Source: Azonexus hydrophilus
GTDB taxonomy: Bacteria > Pseudomonadota > Gammaproteobacteria > Burkholderiales > Rhodocyclaceae
Direction: 5' to 3'
NCBI RefSeq assembly: GCF_001956855.1
Contig: NZ_MTHD01000002.1
Coordinates: forward strand, 620,001-684,000
DNA: 64,000 nucleotides
Part shown: positions 1 through 12,079 of the stretch, piece by piece
Layout: every line of letters starts with the position of its first letter
Position numbering within the stretch: the stretch's first letter is position 1
Made by a program: the position numbers and the translations under genes
Notes under the pieces: generated by a model
Seen by the model: the letters and a program-made list of their open reading frames with translations, nothing else
Told to the model about the DNA's origin: nothing
The model's database searches: none

Positions 1-1
1 C

Positions 2-1453
2 CAGGCGGCACCAGTGATTTTCCTGCGCAGCGCCGGCCATCTGCAGCAGATGACCGGTAGCCGCGACAACGCCGGCCTGGGCGAAATCCGGATCGGTGAA
101 CTGAGCATCCCGACGACGCCGCAGGGCGAAATCTGGGTACATTACAGCGGCCACCAGAAGGCGCGCACCCTGCCGGCCTGGCGGGTCCTCGAGGACGATG
201 CCGCGCTGGCCTCGCTGGCCGGCCATATCGTACTCGTCGGCAGTTCCGCGCAAGGCCTGATGGACCTGCGTTTCAGCCCGTTCGGCCTGGTTCCCGGCGT
301 CGAAGTGCATGCCGAGGCGCTGGAGCAGATCCTGACCGGGCATTACCTTGAACGCCCAGCCTGGGCCAAGGGGCTCGAATTCGCTGCGCTGGTCGCTGGC
401 GGCCTGCTGGCCGGTTTCCTGGCGCTGCGCACGCGCGCCATGATCGCGGCCGGCGCCTGCCTGCTGCTGATGTTTGCGGCTGGTGCCGGATCATGGCTAG
501 CGTTCACCGACAGTCGCCTGCTGATCGACCCCAGCTTGCCGCTGCTCGGCATCCTGTGGTCGTTCGCCCTCTGCAGCCTGGCCCACCATTTCATCACCGA
601 ACGCGATCAGCGCTGGATCAGGACGGCCTTTGCCCGCTACGTCTCGCCCAATCGCGTCGCCCACCTGCTCGAGCATCAGGAAGACATGGCGCTCGGCGGG
701 CAGCGACGGACCTGCAGTTTCATCTTCACCGACCTGGCCGGTTTCACGTCGCTGATGGAGGGCATCGACCCGGCACGCGCCGTCGCGCTGCTCAACGACT
801 ATCTTGACGGGATGATCGCCATCGCCTTCCGTCACGAAGGCACGCTCGACCGGATCGTCGGCGATGCCGTGGCCATCATGTTCTCCGCCCCCTTGGCCCA
901 GGCCGATCACTGCGCCCGGGCGCTGGCCTGCGCGCAGGAGATGGAGGTTTTCGCCAGAGACTATTCGCGGCGGCTGATCGACCAGGGCATTCCCTTCGGC
1001 GCCACGCGCATCGGGGTTCATGCCGGCGAGGTCATTGTCGGCAATTTCGGCGGCAAGACCATGTTCGACTACCGGGCGCTGGGCGACCCGGTCAACACCG
1101 CAGCGCGCCTGGAATCGGCCAACAAGCATCTGGGGACCTGCGTCTGCGTCTCCGAAACCATTCTGGCCGAGGTGCCCGACGCCGAAGTTCGCCCGGTCGG
1201 CAAGGTGGTATTCAAGGGCAAGACCCACGCGCTGGCCGTGTTCGAAACGCTGGGACCATCCAGCGCGGCGGGCCGGGCGCCGCTCGATCGCTATCTGACC
1301 GCCTACCACGCCCTGGTTGCCGATCCAGCCGCAGCCACCCGGCTGTTTGCCGAGCTGCATGGCGACCATCCCGACGACCGGCTGGTCGCCATGCAGCATC
1401 GCCGCCTGCAGGATGGACAAGGCGGCGACCTGATCGTGCTCGCCGACAAGTAA
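2..1453 (+). CDS. CHASE2-domain class III adenylate/guanylate cyclase (5'-truncated by window edge)
   Basis: The reading frame is open to the left edge, so the start lies outside the window; the first in-window start codon is a GTG at 14. Counting from that GTG, residues 1-118 look like the end of an extracytoplasmic CHASE2 sensor (VLVGSSAQG, VHAEALEQIL). Three hydrophobic helices follow (about 119-194), then a cytoplasmic class III cyclase domain (about 232-415) with metal-site segments FTDLAGFTSL and RIVGDAVAI and the ALGDPVNTAARLE segment. It probably makes cAMP or cGMP in response to a periplasmic signal. The base-recognition positions are not the textbook Lys/Asp pair (Arg in LDRIVGD, Arg in DYRALGD), so nucleotide specificity is open. 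The C-terminal tail after 415 is a short helical extension. Confidence 0.85.
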   Translation, partial: QAAPVIFLRSAGHLQQMTGSRDNAGLGEIRIGELSIPTTPQGEIWVHYSGHQKARTLPAWRVLEDDAALASLAGHIVLVGSSAQGLMDLRFSPFGLVPGVEVHAEALEQILTGHYLERPAWAKGLEFAALVAGGLLAGFLALRTRAMIAAGACLLLMFAAGAGSWLAFTDSRLLIDPSLPLLGILWSFALCSLAHHFITERDQRWIRTAFARYVSPNRVAHLLEHQEDMALGGQRRTCSFIFTDLAGFTSLMEGIDPARAVALLNDYLDGMIAIAFRHEGTLDRIVGDAVAIMFSAPLAQADHCARALACAQEMEVFARDYSRRLIDQGIPFGATRIGVHAGEVIVGNFGGKTMFDYRALGDPVNTAARLESANKHLGTCVCVSETILAEVPDAEVRPVGKVVFKGKTHALAVFETLGPSSAAGRAPLDRYLTAYHALVADPAAATRLFAELHGDHPDDRLVAMQHRRLQDGQGGDLIVLADK

Positions 1454-1459
1454 GGCCGA

Positions 1460-2017
1460 CTACGCGTGCGCCTGCCCGGCGGCGAAGGGATAGCTTGCGA
1501 GCACGCGATAATTCGAGCCCGCTGCTGACAACTGCGAACGGACCAGGACGAAACCCTGGCAGTGCCAGTCACGCGCAGGTGCCAGCGGTTTTTCCGGCGG
1601 TATCCGCTGGGCCTTGCGCAGCAAGGTGACATGCGGGAAAAATGCCGATTTTCTGCGGTCGACCGAAAAATTGCCGGCAATCAGCCGTTCGCGCAGCAAC
1701 CCGGCGAGTTCGCCGAGCGCTGGCGGCGGCGCGGTGAAACCCGCCCAGACGATATCGTTGTGCGCCCAGCCGGCAACACGGTCGAGTCTCAGGTCAAAGG
1801 CCGGGAGCGAAATACCGCGCGCTGCGGCGGCCAATTCTTCCAGGCGGGATTCGGCGACATTGCCGACGAAAGCCAGCGTCAGGTGAACCGTCCCGGCTCG
1901 GGTCGGTCGACCGCCGCAACTGGCGGCGAGTTCAGCCGCCAGCCCGGCCAGGTCGTCGGCGACTGCGGTCGACGGCCATAAAGCGAAGAAAACGCGGGCG
2001 CTCGGCTCAGCCGGCAC
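1460..2017 (-). CDS. thpR: RNA 2',3'-cyclic phosphodiesterase (ThpR/LigT family)
   Basis: 185 aa with the two HxT catalytic motifs of the 2H phosphoesterase superfamily: HLTLAF near residue 46 and HVTLL near residue 127. The family hydrolyses 2',3'-cyclic phosphate ends of RNA or ligates 2'-5' linkages in vitro. A longer frame exists upstream, but that part only overlaps ispF in another frame; I chose the GTG at 2017, which overlaps the ispF stop by 11 nt and leaves three residues or so before the conserved ARVFFALWP strand. It is the last gene of an ispD-ispF-thpR unit. The segment SVDRRKSAF is encoded by a copy of the dispersed TGCGGTCGACC motif. Confidence 0.85.
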   Translation of the reverse strand: MPAEPSARVFFALWPSTAVADDLAGLAAELAASCGGRPTRAGTVHLTLAFVGNVAESRLEELAAAARGISLPAFDLRLDRVAGWAHNDIVWAGFTAPPPALGELAGLLRERLIAGNFSVDRRKSAFFPHVTLLRKAQRIPPEKPLAPARDWHCQGFVLVRSQLSAAGSNYRVLASYPFAAGQAHA

Positions 2018-2489
2018 GGACGACAAGAACGATGGCCTGGGCCTCGATCGCTTCCTCGCGACCGAGATAACCGAGTTTCTCGTTGGTCTTGCCCTTGATG
2101 TTGACGCAGTCGGTGGCGATGCCGAGATCGGCGGCAACATTGGCGACCATCGCCGGCGCGTGCGGCGCGAGCTTGGGTTTCTGGGCGATCAGCGTGGCAT
2201 CAACGTTGACCGGTCGCCAGCCCTTTTCAGCCAGTAGCGCGACGGCAGCGCGCAGCAGCACTCGACTGTCGGCTCCGGCGTAACGCGGGTCGGTATCGGG
2301 GAAATGGCGGCCGATGTCGCCGAGCGCGACGGCGCCGAGCAACGCATCGGTAATCGCGTGCAGCAGCGCGTCGGCATCGGAATGCCCGAGCAGCCCGGTC
2401 GGATGGTCGATCTCGACGCCGCCGAGGATCAGCTTGCGGCCTTCGACCAGTTTGTGGACGTCGTAGCCCTGCCCGACTCGGATATTCAT
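2007..2489 (-). CDS. ispF: 2-C-methyl-D-erythritol 2,4-cyclodiphosphate synthase
   Basis: 160 aa, the normal IspF length. It converts CDP-ME 2-phosphate to MEcPP in the non-mevalonate isoprenoid pathway and works as a cytosolic trimer. Recognisable features are the N-terminal RVGQGYDVH (metal Asp and His), the [20 protein letters not shown] segment and the [11 protein letters not shown] loop near the C-terminus. The ATG at 2489 overlaps the ispD stop by 4 nt (ATGA), so translation is probably coupled. Longer upstream reading is only ispD in another frame. Confidence 0.97.
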   Translation of the reverse strand: MNIRVGQGYDVHKLVEGRKLILGGVEIDHPTGLLGHSDADALLHAITDALLGAVALGDIGRHFPDTDPRYAGADSRVLLRAAVALLAEKGWRPVNVDATLIAQKPKLAPHAPAMVANVAADLGIATDCVNIKGKTNEKLGYLGREEAIEAQAIVLVVRAG

Positions 2490-3172
2490 TTGCGGCCTCT
2501 CAGGATCATCGCGGCCAGCGCCAGGTCGGCCGGAAAAGTGACTTTCAGGTTGGTCGAATCGCCGCGTACCAGTTTCGGCTTCAACCCCAGCGCCTCGATG
2601 GCGCCGGCTTCGTCGGTGACGGCATTGTGGTTTTTCAACGCTTCTACCAGTCGACCGTAGCGGAACATCTGCGGCGTCTGCGCCTGCCACAGGCCGTCGC
2701 GCGGCTCGGTGGCGGCGACGCGCTGGGCTTCATCTGCGCGCTTCAAGGTATCGGCGACCGGCACCGCGAGGATGCCGCCGACCGGGTCATCGGCCAGTTC
2801 GTCGCACAGTGCGTCGAGCATCTGCCGGCTAAGACAGGGGCGCGCCGCGTCGTGCACCAGGATCCAGTCATCGTCGGCCGCCGCCATTGCTGCTGCCTGC
2901 AAGCCGTTGCCGACGCTCTCGGCGCGGGTGGCACCACCGCAGCGCACGGTTTCCAGCTTGGGGCCGAGTTCGGACCAGTCGTAGCGCGGCCACCAGGGGT
3001 CGTCCGGCGCCAGCACCACCCACACGCGTTCGATGGCGGGATGTGCGGTCAACGCCGCCAAAGTGTGAAAAATCAGCGGCCGACCGAGCAGGTCGAGGTA
3101 CTGTTTCGGCTTCTCCGCGCCGAAGCGGGAACCGCTGCCGGCAGCGGGAACGATTGCGTAATGTCTGGGCAT
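2486..3172 (-). CDS. ispD: 2-C-methyl-D-erythritol 4-phosphate cytidylyltransferase
   Basis: 228 aa, typical of IspD. It transfers CMP from CTP to MEP, the third step of the MEP isoprenoid pathway. The N-terminal nucleotide-binding loop [11 protein letters not shown] with the following [10 protein letters not shown] is clear, as are [10 protein letters not shown] and the C-terminal GDSTNLKVT segment. It is the first gene of ispD-ispF-thpR and is divergent from the membrane-protein gene at 3214, with only 41 nt between the two start codons. Confidence 0.97.
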   Translation of the reverse strand: MPRHYAIVPAAGSGSRFGAEKPKQYLDLLGRPLIFHTLAALTAHPAIERVWVVLAPDDPWWPRYDWSELGPKLETVRCGGATRAESVGNGLQAAAMAAADDDWILVHDAARPCLSRQMLDALCDELADDPVGGILAVPVADTLKRADEAQRVAATEPRDGLWQAQTPQMFRYGRLVEALKNHNAVTDEAGAIEALGLKPKLVRGDSTNLKVTFPADLALAAMILRGRK

Positions 3173-3213
3173 GGCTTAATTTTAACGAAGAACACGCAAA
3201 AGAGAGGAAAGGC

Positions 3214-4470
3214 ATGAGTTTCGTCGCCCCAGAACTGGCTGCGCCGGTAGAGGCCTTTGCCACGGCACTCGGCATCGGGCTGCTCATCGGTATGGAGCGC
3301 GAACGGCGTCCGGACGCCGCTGCCGGCCTGCGCACCTTCTCGCTGGTGTCGATGCTCGGCTGCCTGTTCGCCATGCTCGGCGAGAAAAGCGGCAGCCCGT
3401 GGCTGCTGGCGGTCGGACTGGTCGTGCTGGCCGCGTCGATGGTGGCATCCAACTTTTCCACGCAACAAGAGGAACAATATCGCGGCTTCACGTCGGAGGC
3501 GGCGATCATCGTCACCTACGGCCTGGGCGCGGCGGTCTGGCTGGGCTACGCGACGCTGGCGGTGATGCTGGCGATCACCACGACGGTGCTGCTCTATTTC
3601 AAGGCCGAGCTGAAACAGTTCAGCGAGCGGACGACGCCGAAGGATCTCAATTCCATCCTGCAGTTCGCCGTGCTGTCGCTGGTCATCCTGCCGATCCTGC
3701 CGAACACCAGTTTCGGTCCGTACGACGCGATCAATCCGCGCCAGGTGTGGTGGATGGTGGTGCTGATTTCCGGGCTGGCACTGGCCGGCTACCTTGCGCT
3801 GCGCATCATCGGCGCCCGCCACGGCGCCGCGCTGCTCGGCATTTTTGGCGGTCTGGCGTCGTCGACCGCAACAACCATGATGTTTTCCCGCCACGCCGCC
3901 GAACACGGCCATCTGGTGCGCATGTCGGCGATCGTCATCCTGATTGCCAACGTCATGGTCATGATCCGGCTCGGCATCATCGCCAGCCTGGTTGCGCCCA
4001 CCCTGATCACGCCGATCGCCATCGTCTTTGCCTGCGGCATCGTGCCCGGCGTGATCATGTCGCTGTACGGCTGGAAGATACTCAACGACGCTGGCGAACT
4101 GCCGATGCCGGAAGTGAAAAATCCGACCGAACTGAAGACCGCACTGTCGTTTGGTGCCATCTACGCCGTCGTGCTGCTCGCTGCCGCCTGGCTGCAGGAT
4201 ATCGCCGGCAACAGCGGCCTGTTCATCGTCGCCGTGATTTCCGGCCTGACCGACGCCGATGCCAGCGTGCTGTCGACGCTGCGCATGTTCAACCTGGAAC
4301 GCGTGCTGCAGGCCGATGCGGTCATCGCCGTGACGCTGGCGCTGGTCGCCAACCTGGTGTTCAAGATCGGTCTGGTCGTCAGCATCGGCGGCAAGACCCT
4401 GGCCCGCCACGCCCTGCCCGGCCTGCTGGCCATCGGTGGCGGCATGGGTGTCGGGCTGTGGCTGGTCTGA
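3214..4470 (+). CDS. MgtC/SapB N-terminal plus DUF4010 membrane protein
   Basis: 418 aa polytopic inner-membrane protein. The N-terminal third carries the MgtC/SapB-like pattern (GIGLLIGMERERR, GLRTFSLVSMLG); the rest is the DUF4010 type with many hydrophobic helices, including a conserved GGLASSTATTMMFSR loop and SGLTDADASVLS. No transport substrate is established for this class and I do not assign one. The ATG at 3214 has an AGGAAAGG ribosome site just upstream; the in-frame extension further left is antisense to ispD and was not used. The GTCGACCGCA motif falls in the SSTATT coding segment. Confidence 0.85.
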   Translation: MSFVAPELAAPVEAFATALGIGLLIGMERERRPDAAAGLRTFSLVSMLGCLFAMLGEKSGSPWLLAVGLVVLAASMVASNFSTQQEEQYRGFTSEAAIIVTYGLGAAVWLGYATLAVMLAITTTVLLYFKAELKQFSERTTPKDLNSILQFAVLSLVILPILPNTSFGPYDAINPRQVWWMVVLISGLALAGYLALRIIGARHGAALLGIFGGLASSTATTMMFSRHAAEHGHLVRMSAIVILIANVMVMIRLGIIASLVAPTLITPIAIVFACGIVPGVIMSLYGWKILNDAGELPMPEVKNPTELKTALSFGAIYAVVLLAAAWLQDIAGNSGLFIVAVISGLTDADASVLSTLRMFNLERVLQADAVIAVTLALVANLVFKIGLVVSIGGKTLARHALPGLLAIGGGMGVGLWLV

Positions 4471-4477
4471 GACGGCC

Positions 4478-5284
4478 ATGACACCGATCCGCCCGCCCGC
4501 TGTCGCCGGCATGTTTTATCCGGCCGACCCTGCCCAACTGCAGACAACGGTCGATCAACTGCTGGCCGCGGCCGCGGCCCCGGCGCCAGCCCTGCAACAA
4601 CCCAAGGCGCTGATCGTGCCGCATGCCGGCTATGTCTATTCCGGCCCGACCGCCGCCCGCGCCTACGCCGCGCTGGCGCCGTGGCGGGCGACGATTCGCC
4701 GCGTCGTGCTGCTCGGCCCGACCCATCGGGTTGCCGTGCGCGGTCTGGCCTTGCCCGATTGCGAAGCATTCGCCACACCGCTGGGCAAGGTGCGCCTGGA
4801 TGCGGCGGCACGGGCGCTGATCGAGCAATTGCCGCAGGTCGGCGTCAGCGCAGCAGCACACGCGCAGGAACATTCGCTGGAAGTGCACCTGCCCTTCCTG
4901 CAGCGCGCGCTCGACGATTTCGCCCTGCTGCCGCTGGCCGTCGGCAACGCTCCGCCGGAAGCCGTCGCCGAAGTGCTCGAACGCCTGTGGGGCGGCCCGG
5001 AAACCCTGATCGTCGTCAGTTCCGACCTGTCGCATTTCCTGACTTATGCCGCCGCGCAGCAGGTCGACCGCGACACCTGCAGCCACATCCTCGACCTGTG
5101 CACCGACATCCGCCCGGAGCAAGCCTGCGGTGCCTTCCCGGTCAACGGTCTGTTACTCGCCGCGCAACGGCACGGCCTGCGCCCGACCTTGCTCGACCTG
5201 TGCAATTCCGGCGACACCGCCGGCGATCGCCAGCGTGTCGTCGGCTACGCTGCCTTCGCGTTTCACGTAAGCGATCATGGATGA
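4478..5284 (+). CDS. amrB: AmmeMemoRadiSam system protein B (Memo family)
   Basis: 268 aa Memo-type protein, a fold related to extradiol dioxygenases. Visible landmarks are PAVAGMFYPADP at the N-terminus, VPHAGYVYSG (metal His), LLGPTHRV, EHSLEVHLPFLQ and SSDLSHFL. The start follows the preceding stop by 7 nt and the end overlaps the AMMECR1 gene by 8 nt. The three genes to 6913 form the AmmeMemoRadiSam set. Their shared substrate is, to my knowledge, not settled. Confidence 0.93.
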   Translation: MTPIRPPAVAGMFYPADPAQLQTTVDQLLAAAAAPAPALQQPKALIVPHAGYVYSGPTAARAYAALAPWRATIRRVVLLGPTHRVAVRGLALPDCEAFATPLGKVRLDAAARALIEQLPQVGVSAAAHAQEHSLEVHLPFLQRALDDFALLPLAVGNAPPEAVAEVLERLWGGPETLIVVSSDLSHFLTYAAAQQVDRDTCSHILDLCTDIRPEQACGAFPVNGLLLAAQRHGLRPTLLDLCNSGDTAGDRQRVVGYAAFAFHVSDHG

Positions 5285-5825
5285 ACTGGGTCAGGTCCTG
5301 CTCCAACTGGCGCGTCGGAGCATAGGCGAAGCACTGGGCGAGGCCGGGCCAGCAACGCCCGACCTGCCGGCGCTGCACGAGAATGCCGCGACCTTCGTCA
5401 CGCTGACGCAAGCCGGCGAACTGCGCGGCTGCATCGGCAGCCTGGAGGCGCACCGGCCCTTGATCGACGACATACGCGCCAACGCTCGCGCTGCCGCTTT
5501 TCGCGACCCGCGCTTCCCGCCGCTGACCCGCGACGAACTGGCGCGCACACGGGTCGAGGTTTCCCTGCTGTCCCCGGCCGAACCGCTGTTCGTCACCGAC
5601 GAAGCCGACGCGCTGACCCGCTTGCGGCCACAGGTGGACGGCCTGATCCTGGCCGTTGGCGGACGCCGGGCCACTTTCCTGCCGCAAGTCTGGGAACAAC
5701 TGCCGGAGCCGGCCGTCTTCCTCGCCCGCCTGAAACAGAAGGCCGGCCTGCCGGCTGCTTACTGGTCGCCGGAACTCCGGCTATGGCGCTACACGGTGCA
5801 AAAATGGCAAGAATCCCCCCGTTGA
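5277..5825 (+). CDS. amrA: AmmeMemoRadiSam system protein A (AMMECR1 domain)
   Basis: 182 aa AMMECR1-domain protein. The family signature LRGCIGSL is present near residue 43, along with the downstream RDPRFPPLT and VEVSLLSP segments. Function unknown in bacteria; the human homologue is linked to a developmental syndrome but no activity can be read from that. It overlaps the Memo gene upstream by 8 nt and the radical-SAM gene downstream by 22 nt, consistent with a single operon and a common pathway. Confidence 0.92.
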   Translation: MDELGQVLLQLARRSIGEALGEAGPATPDLPALHENAATFVTLTQAGELRGCIGSLEAHRPLIDDIRANARAAAFRDPRFPPLTRDELARTRVEVSLLSPAEPLFVTDEADALTRLRPQVDGLILAVGGRRATFLPQVWEQLPEPAVFLARLKQKAGLPAAYWSPELRLWRYTVQKWQESPR

Positions 5826-6913
5826 CCGCAACGAACCTGTATCCCGCCCGCTGGTGGCACCCGCTGGCCGACGGGCGCATCCAGTGCGACCTGTGCCCGC
5901 GCGACTGCCAGTTGCACGAAGGCCAGCGCGGCGCCTGCTTCGTCCGCCAGATGCACGACGGGGCGATGCAACTGACCACCTACGGCCGCTCCTCCGGTTT
6001 CTGCATCGATCCGATCGAGAAGAAGCCGCTCAATCATTTCTACCCAGGCAGCAGCGTGCTGTCTTTCGGCACCGCCGGCTGCAACCTCGCCTGCAAGTTC
6101 TGCCAGAACTGGGACATCTCGCGCTCGAAGGACATGGATCGCCTGATGGACGAAGCCACCCCGGCGATGATCGCCGACGCCGCCAGGCGCCACGGTGCCG
6201 ATGCCGTCGCCTATACCTACAACGACCCTGTGATCTTTGCCGAGTACGCCATCGATACCGCACTGGCCTGCCGCGAGCAAGGCATCCGCAATGTCGCCGT
6301 CACCGCCGGCTACATCCATGCCGAGCCGGCGCGCGAATTCTTCGCCGTCATGGACGCCGCCAACGTCGACCTCAAGGCCTTCACCGACGACTTCTACCGC
6401 AGCCTGTGCGGCGCCCACCTGCAGCCGGTGCTCGACACGTTGAGCCATCTCCACCACGATACCGATTGCTGGCTGGAAATCACCACGCTGCTGATCCCCG
6501 GCAGGAACGACAGTGCCGACGAGATCGCTGCGTTGTCCGGCTGGATTGCCCGCGAACTCGGTCCGGACGTGCCGCTGCATTTCACCGCCTTCCACCCCGA
6601 CTGGAAGCTTGGCGACATCCCGTCCACGCCGCCGGCGACGCTGACGCAGGCCCGGCGCATCGCCCGCGATGCCGGCCTGAACCATGTCTATACCGGCAAT
6701 GTCCACGATAGCGAGGGCGGCACGACGTATTGCCCCGGTTGTCACGCCGCGCTGATCGTCCGCGACTGGTACGAAATCCGGCGCTACGATGTCGACGCGC
6801 AGGGGCGCTGCCCGCATTGCCGAACCAGCATTGCCGGCCGCTTCGGCGCCCAGCTCGGGCACGACGGCAAGGCCTTCGGCGCCCGGCGCATTCCCGTTCG
6901 TCTCAGCCCATGA
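5804..6913 (+). CDS. amrS: AmmeMemoRadiSam system radical SAM enzyme
   Basis: 369 aa. The radical-SAM cluster motif is CNLACKFCQNW (CxxxCxxC) at about residues 84-93, preceded by an N-terminal CDLCPRDCQL Cys cluster and followed near the C-terminus by YCPGCHAAL and CPHCRT, which may bind a further metal. It should bind 4Fe-4S and SAM in the cytosol and generate a 5'-deoxyadenosyl radical; the substrate is unknown. I chose the ATG at 5804; an in-frame ATG at 5783 would add 7 residues with more overlap on the AMMECR1 gene. Confidence 0.93.
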   Translation: MARIPPLTATNLYPARWWHPLADGRIQCDLCPRDCQLHEGQRGACFVRQMHDGAMQLTTYGRSSGFCIDPIEKKPLNHFYPGSSVLSFGTAGCNLACKFCQNWDISRSKDMDRLMDEATPAMIADAARRHGADAVAYTYNDPVIFAEYAIDTALACREQGIRNVAVTAGYIHAEPAREFFAVMDAANVDLKAFTDDFYRSLCGAHLQPVLDTLSHLHHDTDCWLEITTLLIPGRNDSADEIAALSGWIARELGPDVPLHFTAFHPDWKLGDIPSTPPATLTQARRIARDAGLNHVYTGNVHDSEGGTTYCPGCHAALIVRDWYEIRRYDVDAQGRCPHCRTSIAGRFGAQLGHDGKAFGARRIPVRLSP

Positions 6914-7530
6914 ACCGACACCTGAACATCCAGACCTCGCATGGCACCCTGCTCGGCCACCTGGCCCTGCCCGACAACCCGCGCAGCCTCGTCCTGCTCG
7001 CCAGGGTATTGCCTTTTGCGGTCGACGACCCACTGGCGACCAATCTGTTCAACCGCGGCCACGCCGTGCTCGGCATGGAACTGATCAGCGAGCGGGAACG
7101 GCATTTCGTCGATGCCACGCAGGACGTCTCGCGCCTCGCACGCCGGATGACCGACATGCTCGACCTGATCCGCCGCGATGGCGACATGCAGGCCCTGCCG
7201 CTGGCGATACACGCTAGCGGCGAAGTTACCCCGGCGGCGATCCGCGTTGCCGCGCTGCGCGACACCCAGGTCAACGCCGTCGCCGGGCATGGCGGGCTGG
7301 TGGATAGAGCCGGCCTGCAGGCCCTGGAAATGCTGGTGGCACCGCTGCTGATGCTGTACGACAAGGATGATCAGGGCGCGCAGGCATCGTGGCAGCGGGC
7401 GCAAAGCCATTTCAACTGCCTGACCGAAATGCACCTGCTGCAAGCGGGCGAGGATCAGGGTGAACGCGTGTCGGCATGGTTCGCCCGGCACGCCGGACGC
7501 TCGTCAGGAATGACGGGTGAGCTTACTTGA
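6910..7530 (+). CDS. Alpha/beta-hydrolase-like protein
   Basis: 206 aa; its ATG overlaps the radical-SAM stop by 4 nt (ATGA), so it is co-transcribed with the AmmeMemoRadiSam genes. The pattern (GHLALPDNPRSLVLLA at the N-terminus, HASGEVTPAAIRVAA, VAGHGGLVDRAG, then a strand ending in LLMLYDKDD) resembles the small dienelactone-hydrolase-like alpha/beta hydrolases found beside phosphoribosyltransferase domains. The usual Gly-x-Ser-x-Gly elbow is poorly kept (HASGE), so catalysis is uncertain. Confidence 0.65.
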   Translation: MNRHLNIQTSHGTLLGHLALPDNPRSLVLLARVLPFAVDDPLATNLFNRGHAVLGMELISERERHFVDATQDVSRLARRMTDMLDLIRRDGDMQALPLAIHASGEVTPAAIRVAALRDTQVNAVAGHGGLVDRAGLQALEMLVAPLLMLYDKDDQGAQASWQRAQSHFNCLTEMHLLQAGEDQGERVSAWFARHAGRSSGMTGELT

Positions 7531-7708
7531 CGCCACTACCCGCCTGTTTCTTGTAACTGGCAAACTGGGTCGCCCACTCGATAAAGGAAATTTCCATCAG
7601 GGCAACTTGCCGGCGCTCGGCTGCGCGGCGTTCGACCGGCATCTTCCCGGGGCGTTCCTCCCCGGTACGACGTTCCCGACCTGCACGTTTTTCTTTGAAC
7701 AAGGACAT
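7523..7708 (-). CDS. Small basic hypothetical protein
   Basis: 61 aa, very Arg/Lys/Glu-rich N-terminal half (KEKRAGRERRTGEERPGK), then a short hydrophobic-aromatic C-terminal helix (MEISFIEWATQF). It ends 8 nt inside the convergent hydrolase-like gene. No strong ribosome site precedes the ATG at 7708; an in-frame ATG at 7786 gives an 87 aa version. An AT-rich TATTATATT stretch near 7750 could be its -10 region. I do not recognise a family, although the charged repeat plus aromatic tail looks selected rather than random. Confidence 0.4.
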   Translation of the reverse strand: MSLFKEKRAGRERRTGEERPGKMPVERRAAERRQVALMEISFIEWATQFASYKKQAGSGVK

Positions 7709-7805
7709 CAGATGACCCGGAATGAGCGCTTTCACGGCATGAGGCGGCAATAATATAATGACATCGCCAATCTGCGCACCCCCCAATTGTTGCTAGGACA
7801 CGACA

Positions 7806-8573
7806 TTGTTCCGAAAATTCCGCATCCTGTTTCTTTTGTTCGTGCTGGCCACCGTCGGACTTGCTGCCTGGCGCGCCACGACCAGCCTCAGCGCCTGGGA
7901 GCACACAGTCCATGTCGCGCTCTATCCGATCGCAGCCGACAACTCGCCAGCGACCGCAGCCTATCTCGCCACGCTGGAAAACGACAGCTTCGAGGACATC
8001 GGCCAGTGGATCGAGCAGGAAAGCCGGCGCTACGGCAAGAGCGTGCTGCAACCCGTTGTCGTCCGCGTTGCGCCAGTGCTGCGCGAGCAGCCGCCATTGC
8101 CCGTGCCAGGAGGCAGCGCGCTCGACAACATGCTGTGGAGTCTGAAACTGCGCTGGTGGGCGACGCAGCACGACGCCATCGCCGGGCCCAAGCCGCAGGT
8201 CAGGCTATTCGTGCTCTATCACGATCCGGAACGCAACGCGGAATTGCCGCACTCCACCGGCCTGAGCAAAGGCCAGCTCGGACTGATCCATGCGTTTTCC
8301 AGCCGTCGTCAGCATCGCCAGAACAACGTCGTGATTGCCCACGAGTTGCTGCATACCTTCGGCGCCAGCGACAAGTACGATCTGACGAATTCGCAGCCGA
8401 TCCATCCGCATGGCTATGCCGAACCGGACAAATCGCCGCTGTTGCCGCAACGCAGCGCCGAGATCATGGGCGGACGGATTCCGGTTACCGAGCAACGTGC
8501 CGACATCCCGGCCAGCCTGCTGCAGACGATGATCGGTGAGCTGACCGCACGCGAGATCGGGCTGATCAAATAG
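7806..8573 (+). CDS. Membrane-anchored HExxH metallopeptidase-like protein
   Basis: 255 aa starting at a TTG with AGGA 8 nt upstream. Residues 5-23 form a single N-terminal hydrophobic segment (signal anchor), so the rest should be periplasmic. The sequence VIAHELLHTFGASDKYD around residue 181 has the zinc-binding HExxH with a downstream Gly and Asp, as in gluzincin/metzincin-like peptidases. No close family is recognised and no substrate can be proposed. The opposite-strand small gene at 7523-7708 lies upstream and diverges from it. Confidence 0.7.
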   Translation: MFRKFRILFLLFVLATVGLAAWRATTSLSAWEHTVHVALYPIAADNSPATAAYLATLENDSFEDIGQWIEQESRRYGKSVLQPVVVRVAPVLREQPPLPVPGGSALDNMLWSLKLRWWATQHDAIAGPKPQVRLFVLYHDPERNAELPHSTGLSKGQLGLIHAFSSRRQHRQNNVVIAHELLHTFGASDKYDLTNSQPIHPHGYAEPDKSPLLPQRSAEIMGGRIPVTEQRADIPASLLQTMIGELTAREIGLIK

Positions 8574-8606
8574 GGGGCACCAGCGGGCCGGCCGGCGCCA
8601 AGCGGC

Positions 8607-8612
8607 TATAAT
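8607..8612 (+). promoter_or_regulatory. Candidate -10 element upstream of mfd
   Basis: A perfect TATAAT lies 14 nt before the TTG proposed as the mfd start. No convincing -35 is visible in the GC-rich sequence upstream. If used, the mRNA would have a very short leader, or translation would begin at the GTG at 8642. Confidence 0.45.
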
Positions 8613-8626
8613 CGCAGCCCCTGCCG

Positions 8627-12075
<3,449 letters not shown>

Positions 12076-12079
<4 letters not shown>

